64,000 nucleotides of DNA from Deltaproteobacteria bacterium (GTDB taxonomy: Bacteria > Desulfobacterota > Syntrophobacteria > Syntrophobacterales > Syntrophobacteraceae): positions 30,636-94,635 of the forward strand of contig JAJXYD010000011.1 of the NCBI GenBank assembly GCA_021780695.1. The letters are read 5' to 3'. A program made the translations under genes and the position numbers. Below the pieces are notes generated by a model, which saw only the letters and a list, made by a program, of their open reading frames with translations, did not search any database and was not told the origin of the DNA. This document shows positions 1 through 7,062 of the stretch, piece after piece; positions within the stretch are counted from its first letter, which is position 1; each line of letters starts with the position of its first letter.

Positions 1-1101
1 TGCCATCCTTCTCCCTCCAAGCAAAAGATACTTGGAATGCTCGACTCCCAGTTCAATCTCGAAGGGGTTGACAGTAATATTTTCAGTAACCTCCACCTGC
101 TTATCCTCTACTGCCTGGGTGCTATTCTTTTAATTGAGCTTTTTGCCGGGCTTTTCATTCTTCGAAATGTCAACCTGCGGCTCATTAAACTTGCCCAGGG
201 AACTCGCGAGGTCAAAAACGGCAACCTCGATTTCAGCATTCCTGTCGAGGGTAACGATGAGATAGCCAGCCTGGCCCGTCTATTTAACAGCATGGTTGCC
301 AGCCTCAAACGGGCCGAGGCCGAAAACAGCGAATTGTCCCGCAGGGTGGTCCATACCGAAAAAATGGCCTTTATGGGGAGGCTTGCAGCCTCCGTGGCCC
401 ACGAAATAAACAACCCTCTTAGCGGCGTTTTGACCTACACAAAGCTGATATCTCGAAAATTAAGCGAAGGCCCGATGACAGAGGAAGAAAGTCAGGAAGC
501 TCTTAAACACTTCGAAGCGTGTATCGGCGAAATCAAAAGGTGCGGCAACATAGTACGCAACCTGCTCAGGTTTTCCAGGAATTCGGAATCCGTTATCGAA
601 AAGGTCGATATAAATAACATTATCGAAAAGAGCCTATTGATAACCAGCCACCATTTTCAGATTCACAATATAGAGACTGTAACGGAACTGAGGGCTAATG
701 ACCCGATATTTATGGGGGATCCCAACCAGATAGAGCAGGTTCTGATCGCCTTGTTCATGAACGGTATGGAAGCCATGCCTTCGGGAGGTGTTTTGACCGT
801 AACGACAAGGGACGCGGCTGAATCCAATGCGCTGCAGGTCTGCGTAAAGGATACCGGGAAAGGAATCCCCGCAGAGATTCGGCCCAACATATTCGAGCCT
901 TTTTTTACGACCAAGGAGGGTCACAGCGCCGGATTGGGCCTCTCGGTTGTCTACGGCATCATTCTAAAACATCGCGGGCAGATCGATGTGGAATCCGAAC
1001 CGGGCCAGGGGACTTCCTTTATTCTTTCGTTCCCAAGGGAAACGACCCAAAACGACGGCAATGGGCCAATTTTGGACGGGGCCGCTTTTTCGGGTCTTTG
1101 A
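1..1101 (+). CDS. Sensor histidine kinase, 5' end outside window
   Basis: Membrane-bound sensor kinase that would autophosphorylate and pass phosphate to the response regulator encoded 12 bases downstream. The reading frame is open to base 1, so the N-terminal sensor domain is missing; an internal ATG at 37 is unlikely to be the start. From that Met there is one transmembrane segment at about residues 20-42, a HAMP linker at about 43-95, the H-box (AHEINNPLSG, His122), and an ATPase domain with DTGKGIP, FEPFFTT and GLGLSVVYGI. The N-box reads FMNGMEAM rather than the usual NAxxA form, a mild deviation. The first codons of the window read Cys-His, followed by PSPSKQKILGMLD, which would fit the tail of a CxxCH haem site in a periplasmic sensor, but this cannot be confirmed from here. 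Kinase identity is secure; the stimulus is unknown. Confidence 0.93.
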   Translation, partial: CHPSPSKQKILGMLDSQFNLEGVDSNIFSNLHLLILYCLGAILLIELFAGLFILRNVNLRLIKLAQGTREVKNGNLDFSIPVEGNDEIASLARLFNSMVASLKRAEAENSELSRRVVHTEKMAFMGRLAASVAHEINNPLSGVLTYTKLISRKLSEGPMTEEESQEALKHFEACIGEIKRCGNIVRNLLRFSRNSESVIEKVDINNIIEKSLLITSHHFQIHNIETVTELRANDPIFMGDPNQIEQVLIALFMNGMEAMPSGGVLTVTTRDAAESNALQVCVKDTGKGIPAEIRPNIFEPFFTTKEGHSAGLGLSVVYGIILKHRGQIDVESEPGQGTSFILSFPRETTQNDGNGPILDGAAFSGL

Positions 1102-1113
1102 GATGGAAAAAAG

Positions 1114-2460
1114 ATGACAGAACAGGTATCGATACTCATTGTTGACGATGAACCCTCTGTGCGAGATTCTCTCATGCACTGGTTCGTGCAGGAAAACTAC
1201 CGGGTGGAGACCGCCGCGGATGCTGCCCAGGCCCTGGTCAGGGTGCGCGCCTCAACTTTTGACATAGTCCTTCTTGACATCAAGATGCCCGGAATGGACG
1301 GAATAGAGCTCCAAGGGCGCCTCAAGCAAATAGACAGCCAGCTTGCCATTATAATAATGACCGCCTTCGCCTCGGTTGACACCGCGGTTCAGGCTTTGAA
1401 GCAGGGCGCCTACGATTACATAGCCAAGCCCGTGGATCCCGACGATCTAAGCCGGCTCATCCGCAATGCCGTGGTACAGCGCCGTCTTATGTGCGAAAAT
1501 CTTACCCTCAAGGAAGAAATCCGCTCCCTTCTTTCCACTAACCAGATCGTTGGGGAAAGCCGCCAAATGGTGGAAGTGCTCAAGACTATCCAAACCGTTG
1601 CCCAAAGCGATGTCACCGTGATGATCCAGGGGGCTTCCGGTACGGGCAAGGAACTCGTCGCAAGGGCGATCCACCTTAACAGTAAACGCAAATATTTCCC
1701 TCTGATTACAATAAATTGCGGCGCGCTGACGGATACTCTGGTCGAAAGTGAACTCTTCGGCCACGAGCGGGGCGCTTTCACCGGCGCTCAGTACAAACGC
1801 AAAGGAAAACTCGAACTGGCCCACAAGGGCGCACTCTTCCTCGATGAGATAGGAAATATCGGCCCTAAAACCCAGATGGACCTGCTGCGGGTAATCGAGA
1901 CCAAGCGTTTCACCCGCCTTGGCGGAAACGAGGTCGTCGAAGCCGACTTCCGCATTATCTCGGCTACGAACAAAAACCTCGAAGACGCTGTAAAAGAGGG
2001 TACCTTCAGAGAAGATCTCTACTACCGGATAAATGTCTTTAATATCCAGATGCCCTGCCTCAAGGAAAGGGCAGGAGACATACCCCTGCTTGTAAACCAT
2101 TTCCTTCGCAAGTTCTCCTCGGCCATGAACAAGCCATTTACCGGAGTAGATCCCCGGGCCATGGAGCTTTTAAAAAAACAAGCCTGGCCCGGGAATGTGA
2201 GGGAACTTCAAAACGCAATCGAAAGGGCCGTTGTGGTGGGAAAGCCCCCGATAATCACCGTTTCCGATTTAGCCGGGCTCATCGCGCAAAGCGGACCCGT
2301 AAAGGCCGAGGAAGTCCTGCCACTTTGCGAAATCGAAAAACGCCATATTCAGTTTGCTCTGGATGAATGCAGAGGTAACGTCTCCCTTGTCGCCCAGTTG
2401 CTTCAAGTCGACAGGGCTACGGTCTATAACAAAATCAAAAAATACGGTCTTTTATACTGA
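1114..2460 (+). CDS. NtrC-family sigma-54-dependent response regulator
   Basis: Transcription activator that, once phosphorylated, drives open-complex formation by sigma-54 RNA polymerase. The 448-residue protein has a receiver domain (acidic pair D11/D12, phospho-acceptor D55 in LLDIKMPG, T83, K105), then an AAA+ domain with Walker A GASGTGK at 173-179, the sigma-54 contact loop GAFTGA at 220-225 and Walker B LFLDEI at 241-246, and a C-terminal Fis-type helix-turn-helix (about 405-448). All diagnostic residues are present, so it should be functional. It follows the kinase by 12 bases and is surely its partner. No convincing sigma-54 promoter (TGGCAC-N5-TTGC) was seen by eye next to the neighbouring operon, so the regulon is unknown. 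Confidence 0.95.
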   Translation: MTEQVSILIVDDEPSVRDSLMHWFVQENYRVETAADAAQALVRVRASTFDIVLLDIKMPGMDGIELQGRLKQIDSQLAIIIMTAFASVDTAVQALKQGAYDYIAKPVDPDDLSRLIRNAVVQRRLMCENLTLKEEIRSLLSTNQIVGESRQMVEVLKTIQTVAQSDVTVMIQGASGTGKELVARAIHLNSKRKYFPLITINCGALTDTLVESELFGHERGAFTGAQYKRKGKLELAHKGALFLDEIGNIGPKTQMDLLRVIETKRFTRLGGNEVVEADFRIISATNKNLEDAVKEGTFREDLYYRINVFNIQMPCLKERAGDIPLLVNHFLRKFSSAMNKPFTGVDPRAMELLKKQAWPGNVRELQNAIERAVVVGKPPIITVSDLAGLIAQSGPVKAEEVLPLCEIEKRHIQFALDECRGNVSLVAQLLQVDRATVYNKIKKYGLLY

Positions 2461-2470
2461 CTCATGATTT

Positions 2471-2494
2471 GGGCCGCACCCTTCGGTGCGGCCC
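2471..2494. terminator. Perfect 10-bp hairpin between convergent genes
   Basis: A 10-base stem (GGGCCGCACC pairing with GGTGCGGCCC) around a CTTC loop lies 10 bases after the regulator stop and 17 bases from the stop of the convergent hybB-like gene. No long U-run follows on either strand, so it is a likely but not textbook terminator shared by both transcripts. Confidence 0.6.
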
Positions 2495-2511
2495 TCTTGG
2501 AAGTGAAGCGC

Positions 2512-3717
2512 TCAGACGCTTTCGGCCATAAACTCCTTGAAGGTGTTGGTGCCGACTTGGGGTTTTTCCTGGCTCAAAACCGGCAGGCGGTTCACCAGCC
2601 ATCTGAAAAGCCATATACCCATTGTCACCAGGGTAACCGAAACTGTTATCTCCATCCAACTCGGGTAATAATGCGGGTGCAGTTGCCAGTTAAAAGCGAT
2701 AATGGAAATGTTTAACCGGTTAAAAATTATCCCGATCACCGTCCAAGCGCCTGTGAATCTGACAAGCTTCACATTGCGGCTTCTCACACCGATCGTATAA
2801 AGCACGCAAGGCAGGGCCACAAATCCCAGCACTTCGGCCAGAAACAGATAACCGTAGGGGGTAAGGAGAAGCTTCCAGCTTCCCTGTTCGGCCACTCCTA
2901 TGAGTTTTAGAAAAAAGTAGACGTAGAGCACCACCGCGGCGCCCTTGGCGAGTCCCAGAGTCAGGTCGTCCAGATCGAAATGGCTCGATGGGGATAACCG
3001 GTAGCTAAACAGGCGGTGAGAAATCGAGCTTTCGACGATCACCATCGATAACCCGGCGGCTATGCTTGAAACGAAGAAAAAAAGCGGTAAGTAAGGCGAA
3101 TACCACAGAGGAAACAGCTTGGTGGGCGCCAGCAGGAAAAGTGAACCCAGGCTGGACTGATGAAGCGTGCTGAGCACGACGGCAAGGATGGAGAGCCATA
3201 TTACCAGCTTGCCCCAAAACTTTCTCAGCCCGTCCCACTGCAGCCATTCCCAAAAAGCCGGAACGAATTCGAGCAACTGTACGGTAAGGTAGGCGGCCAC
3301 GCACATACCGACCTCGAAGAGCACCGAGGTGACGCCCCGTGGAAAAATCATGATAAAAGGCATGCGCCAGGGACGTCCGAGGTCCAAAATAAGCCCCAAG
3401 ACCACGAAAACATAGCCAAGAAAGCCGGTTAGGATAGCGGGTCTTACCAGCGGTTCATATTTTTTAAGCCCGAATATGTGCACAGTCGTTGCAAGCGTGT
3501 AGCCGCCCGCGGCAAGAGCGACTCCAGACATTACGTCAAAGCCGATCCAGAGCCCCCATGGGGTGGTCTGGCTAAGGTTTGTGACCGCCCCAAGGCCTTT
3601 TGCCAGTCTAATGCCGATCAAAACCAGCCCCACTAAGACGATAAGCCCGCTTATCAGATTAAACGGAGTAAATAACTTTTTAGGCTCTCCTATGAGCAAC
3701 CGAATGATTTTTTTCAT
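2512..3717 (-). CDS. hybB: HybB/NrfD-family integral membrane subunit
   Basis: Polytopic membrane protein of the NrfD/PsrC superfamily, most like the HybB cytochrome-b-type subunit of hydrogenase-2. It would exchange electrons between a periplasmic iron-sulfur protein and the quinone pool. The 401 residues contain about nine to ten hydrophobic helices, including FNLISGLIVLVGLVLIGIRL near the N terminus and the family-like TPWGLWIGFDVMSGVALAAG segment. The start ATG overlaps the hybA-like stop by one base (TAATG), a sign of translational coupling. It is the last gene of a three-gene minus-strand operon. No NiFe hydrogenase or molybdopterin subunit is adjacent, so the electron donor or acceptor is unknown. 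Family assignment is strong; hydrogenase association is not shown here. Confidence 0.88.
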   Translation of the reverse strand: MKKIIRLLIGEPKKLFTPFNLISGLIVLVGLVLIGIRLAKGLGAVTNLSQTTPWGLWIGFDVMSGVALAAGGYTLATTVHIFGLKKYEPLVRPAILTGFLGYVFVVLGLILDLGRPWRMPFIMIFPRGVTSVLFEVGMCVAAYLTVQLLEFVPAFWEWLQWDGLRKFWGKLVIWLSILAVVLSTLHQSSLGSLFLLAPTKLFPLWYSPYLPLFFFVSSIAAGLSMVIVESSISHRLFSYRLSPSSHFDLDDLTLGLAKGAAVVLYVYFFLKLIGVAEQGSWKLLLTPYGYLFLAEVLGFVALPCVLYTIGVRSRNVKLVRFTGAWTVIGIIFNRLNISIIAFNWQLHPHYYPSWMEITVSVTLVTMGIWLFRWLVNRLPVLSQEKPQVGTNTFKEFMAESV

Positions 3718-4733
3718 TATCGCTTTCCCTCCTGCGAGTCTTGCTGGTGAGAACCATGCTCGTTGGTCTCGTCCTTATCGTGGGTGAAAAAATGGAACCC
3801 GGCAAGCAAGGCGGGCCAGATCAAAAGCACGGCCGGTACGGTGGACTCGGCCCCTGAGGTAAGCTGGGGATAGTCCCGATCGCTCATCTTGGGCAGGTTG
3901 AGTTGCTCATGAGGTACGCTTGCAAGGTAGAGCCAGCTCGTGCCGCCCACTTCATGTTCGCCGTAGATATGGTCGACATAGCCCTTGGGGTTTGCCTGGA
4001 TGCGCTTTCTCGCTTCCTCGACAAGATCGCCCCTGCGCCCGAATTTGAGGGCCTGAACGGGGCAGGCTTCCACACAGGCGGGCTGTTCGCCCTTTTCCTG
4101 GCGGGTAAAACAAAACTGGCATTTTCTTATTCGCGGCACCTGCTTGGAATATTCGAACTTGGGCATGTCGAAGGGGCAGGCCACCATGCAGTAGCGGCAC
4201 CCCAAACACAGATCCTCTCGCCAGGTAACCGCGCCGTCGGGTTGTTTTTCAAGCGCTCGGATGATGCAGGCCGAAGAACACGCAGGCTCGACACAGTTCA
4301 TGCACTGCTGCTTTCTGGTAATCTGCGCTCCGCTTTTCAACGTGTACCTGTTTACAACCGTCCATTCCCGCGGAGAAGTGTCACGGTGGGTATCCAGGAC
4401 GGAGTCGTCGTCAAAGGACCTTTTGGGTTTGGGCAGCTTGTTGGCATCGTTACAGGCCTCTTCACATTGGCGGCAACCTACGCAAAGAGTTGTGTCGACC
4501 AGAACACCCATGGCTTCGTCTTTTTTTGTCGGCTTCACGGCCTGGGCCGCCCTGGCGGGACTGGAGCTCATCATGGCCACCGCGCCGCCCGCGCTGAAAA
4601 GCTTTAAAAAGTTTCTCCTGCCGCTGTTAAAAGTGCCCGGATGTGTAGCGCTCCCAGCCGAAGAACTCTTATGAAGCTCTTCCTTCCCTTCCTTTTTCGA
4701 CACGGTAATCGCCGGATTGCTCTTATCTTCCAT
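3717..4733 (-). CDS. hybA: HybA-like Tat-exported four-cluster ferredoxin
   Basis: Periplasmic iron-sulfur electron carrier expected to feed the adjacent HybB-like protein. The 338-residue product has a twin-arginine signal (RRNFLKLFSAGGAVAM) after a polar N-terminal stretch, then four cysteine clusters: CVGCRQCEEAC, CMNCVEPACSSAC, CLGCRYCMVAC and CQFC with CVEACPV. A hydrophobic C-terminal helix (VPAVLLIWPALLAGFHFF) would anchor it, as in HybA. The ATG at 4733 was chosen over an in-frame one at 4787 because it has GGGGA upstream and avoids overlap with the preceding gene. The signal lies some 40 residues in, an unusually long N-terminal extension for a Tat substrate. Confidence 0.88.
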   Translation of the reverse strand: MEDKSNPAITVSKKEGKEELHKSSSAGSATHPGTFNSGRRNFLKLFSAGGAVAMMSSSPARAAQAVKPTKKDEAMGVLVDTTLCVGCRQCEEACNDANKLPKPKRSFDDDSVLDTHRDTSPREWTVVNRYTLKSGAQITRKQQCMNCVEPACSSACIIRALEKQPDGAVTWREDLCLGCRYCMVACPFDMPKFEYSKQVPRIRKCQFCFTRQEKGEQPACVEACPVQALKFGRRGDLVEEARKRIQANPKGYVDHIYGEHEVGGTSWLYLASVPHEQLNLPKMSDRDYPQLTSGAESTVPAVLLIWPALLAGFHFFTHDKDETNEHGSHQQDSQEGKR

Positions 4734-4747
4734 TTCGGATTCCCCAG

Positions 4748-5443
4748 TTATTTTGTTAGAAAAAACTCTCTTGCCAATTCGTCCCACCGCTGCGGGTCTA
4801 CAACCCTGGCGATGCCCTTTATCGGCTCGCCGCCGTCGGCAAACATCGGGCTCGTTTCTTTGGGTAAACCCCTTGAGCTTAGGCTGCGGCGAGCGTTTTC
4901 AAACCATTCGCCCACCATTGCCGCGGGTATCATATTTTTAGTATTGCAGGTCAGGTTGGCGCTCTTTACCTTAAATAACCATCCGCTGCCGTAGGGATCC
5001 TCAAAAGCCTCGGCGGGTGAATTGGCCGCGGCTTCGTTTACCTCGATCACTTCGCCTTCCACCGGAGAAAGCATGTGAATGACCCGCGAATCGGTTTTAA
5101 ATCCCCACCCCAAAGAGCCCTGCTTAACTTTGGAGCCGGGCTTTGGCAGTGAAATCGAATCGGCGGAACCTAGCAGTTTTGCTGCAAAGTCGTCCATGCC
5201 CACTGTGACCGTGTCGCCGCTTTCCAGCCTCGCCCAGGAGTGGCCGGGATGAAACAGCACATCCGTTGGGGCAAGAAAGCCGCCCAGTCGGCTGGAAAAA
5301 GAGCCGACGGCTACGGTCGCCCCCTCGCGCCTGGAGCCCGGACCGTTTAGCAGCCGCCAGAAAGCGATAAAACCAAACAGGCCGAGCAGAGCGATAATGT
5401 ACTCAGCCTGCCTTGCGTGATAGAGGTGTTGAAGAATTACCAT
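4748..5443 (-). CDS. Membrane-anchored GcvH-like protein lacking lipoyl lysine
   Basis: The 231-residue protein has an N-terminal transmembrane helix (about 14-32) followed by a domain that aligns with glycine cleavage H protein: FHPGHSWARLESGDTVTVGM at 64-83, then LSPVEGEVIEVNEAA and the YGSGWLFKVK motif. In true GcvH the lipoylated Lys sits eight residues before the Pro of the SPVEGEV-equivalent; here that position is Ser119, followed by Arg120. It therefore cannot carry lipoate at the standard site and is unlikely to act in glycine cleavage; no gcvT or gcvP is nearby. It starts the operon with hybA- and hybB-like genes and has a strong ribosome site (AAGGAG, then GAGGA) before ATG. A structural or assembly role for the redox complex is possible but unproven. 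Confidence 0.8.
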   Translation of the reverse strand: MVILQHLYHARQAEYIIALLGLFGFIAFWRLLNGPGSRREGATVAVGSFSSRLGGFLAPTDVLFHPGHSWARLESGDTVTVGMDDFAAKLLGSADSISLPKPGSKVKQGSLGWGFKTDSRVIHMLSPVEGEVIEVNEAAANSPAEAFEDPYGSGWLFKVKSANLTCNTKNMIPAAMVGEWFENARRSLSSRGLPKETSPMFADGGEPIKGIARVVDPQRWDELAREFFLTK

Positions 5444-6035
5444 TGTGTCCTCGCTCCTTAAGGTAGTGAAAGTTTTTAAAACAAGAAAAGATTCGGTTTC
5501 GTAACCTTAAGTCAATTTCCATGCCACCTCGCCAACTACGGCCCGCTTAAGACTATTTCCAGTAATATCGGTGAGTTGTTACTTGTCCTATACTGACCGT
5601 CCATCTCTATTGGTATGAAAAGAAGACGACGTGTAGAATAATTCAACACATAAGGAATGAAACTGTAGAAATTTTCAAATCCTTCGTGGACCGGTGTCGT
5701 AATTTTCATCACTTGGGGCAAAAAGTGTTTTTGCCGCTTGCGGGATACAAGCAAATCCAGAGGGGAAGATCGAAGATTGGATGGCCAAACCCGGGAAGGG
5801 GGGATAGGAACTTCGTTAACTTGTTTTGGGCCGCCCGCTAAGGAAATGCGTAAAAGACTTAGCGGCAAACAGGCGGTTAAAAACCACTTGCCTCGGAGAA
5901 GGCGGCCGCGAAGAACTGGAAAGAAGAGGGCAAAAAACATGGCCGCCCGCAGAGGCAGGCGGCCGCCTCGGTAGTTTCAGTCTATTCTGCAGATTATCTA
6001 TCCGGTAAGGTTTTGCCGTCCTTGTCGCTTTGATT
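5444..6035. other. 592-base intergenic region, no convincing gene
   Basis: This spacer between two minus-strand genes holds no ORF with believable protein character; a 134-codon minus-strand frame (5536-5940) lacks a ribosome site and family features. It contains an 8-bp inverted repeat (CCGCTAAG at 5835-5842 and CTTAGCGG at 5858-5865) and two copies of GGCGGCCGC, one inside a perfect 12-base palindrome at 5957-5968. The promoter of the gcvH-hybA-hybB operon should lie at the left end, but no clear -35/-10 pair was recognised. Confidence 0.5.
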
Positions 6036-6644
6036 TTATAATGACCGGCCCTTTACCAGTTTTTCCAGGGCTTCGTAGGGCTGGGCTCCAACGACTCTAC
6101 GGCCTTGAACCATGAAGGTCGGGGCAGCCACGATTTCGCATTGGCGCGAATAGCTCCAGTCCTTGTCTACCGCATCTTTAAAGCTCTCTTTGGACAAAAC
6201 TTCCTCCACTCCTTGGAGACCGACCGATTCGGCCAACGCGACCAGGACCGACGTTTTTGCAATATTTAGCCCATCGACAAAATAGGCCCTGAATACCGCC
6301 ATGTGGAACTGATCGCCCTTGCCTAGGGATTCTGCCCACTTGCCGGCCTCCTGGGCCTTACGGCTGTTGAAGGTCATGGTCTTCGGGGTGAAGGGCAAGC
6401 CGCATTCGGATGCAACGGAGGCAAGCCGCCTAAGAGTTGCAGCTATATCGATGCCTCTTCCCGCGAAAAGCCTCTCCAACTCCAAGCCCTCTTCGGGTGT
6501 GTCAGGATGCAGCGGATAGGCTATCCATTTCACTTCCAGTCCATAGGCTGCCTTTAGTTTCTCAATACGCCCGGTACTGAAGTAGCACCACGGTCAGGCG
6601 TAATCCGAGAAGACTTCCATAAGAATCGGGGATGTCTTTGTCAT
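6036..6644 (-). CDS. DsbA/FrnE-like selenoprotein with UGA-encoded Sec
   Basis: Thioredoxin-fold oxidoreductase of the DsbA family (FrnE or 2-hydroxychromene-2-carboxylate isomerase type). A conventional reading begins at 6533 and gives 165 residues without the active site. Upstream in the same frame lies MTKTSPILMEVFSDYA, then TGA (6594-6596), then PWCYFSTGRIEKL. In relatives this position is the first Cys of a C-P-W-C redox motif after a beta strand ending in D-Y, so UGA most likely encodes selenocysteine (U17-P-W-C20). The ATG at 6644 has a strong AAAGGAG six bases upstream, and the homology runs without a break across the UGA, giving 202 residues. The later helical insert and cis-Pro region (AAPTFMVQGRRVVGAQPYEAL) are typical of the family. 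There is no signal peptide, so it should be cytoplasmic. The alternative is a nonsense mutation of a Cys codon. TGA is a normal stop elsewhere in the window. Confidence 0.82.
6561..6582 (-). promoter_or_regulatory. Candidate bacterial SECIS hairpin
   Basis: Starting 11 bases after the UGA, the mRNA can fold CUU-C-AGUAC against GUAUUGAG with a single bulged C and two G-U pairs, closing a five-base loop CGGGC. The loop begins about 20 bases after the UGA and has G in its second position, as bacterial SECIS elements usually do. The pairing was worked out by hand and no energy was computed. Confidence 0.5.
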
Positions 6645-7062
6645 ATCTTTCTCCTTTGTTTCTAATCCGCTCAGGCTGGCGGCCGGAAAATTCAATTGCG
6701 CAGAATTCAACCACACCTGAGTTCTAATTTCAATTGGCGTTCACTGCCCTCAAAAGTTTTGACGGTCGAAGCCTGGAGACAAATACTTTTAAAAGGGCTG
6801 TGAGAAGCTGCTTCACGGAACTACCCTGGATTGTACAAAAATTATCAAGCAAAGAAAATTTTACGCTTATCCTAATCGCGGCGACTGTGTTATACGTCTC
6901 ATAATCATAAAAGTTAGGTTCTGCCGGTTAGGGTTTAAGCATCCAAGCTGCTCCGCGTATTTAGTATTTACTTTCACAAACTCATAGTTTCTTAACCGGC
7001 ACTTTTCCCGTAGGGGGTCTTTCTATTGCACGAGCTACAGGCATGCCTTAGAGGAGAGCTAG
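6645..7062. other. 418-base divergent intergenic region
   Basis: The spacer separates the minus-strand selenoprotein gene from plus-strand prpE and must hold promoters for both. It is relatively AT-rich around 6835-6910, with a TTATAC at about 6890 that might be a -10 element, but no good -35 was found. No ORF or stable hairpin was recognised. Confidence 0.4.

Noticed and set aside
5536..5940. 134-codon minus-strand ORF
   Set aside because: No ribosome site, odd composition with Arg/Leu/Ser-rich stretches and no family features; it lies across inverted repeats.
6594..6596. TGA read as tryptophan (code 4 or 25)
   Set aside because: TGA serves as the stop of several well-formed genes in the window, for example at 1099-1101 and 2458-2460, and the family expects Cys at this position, not Trp.
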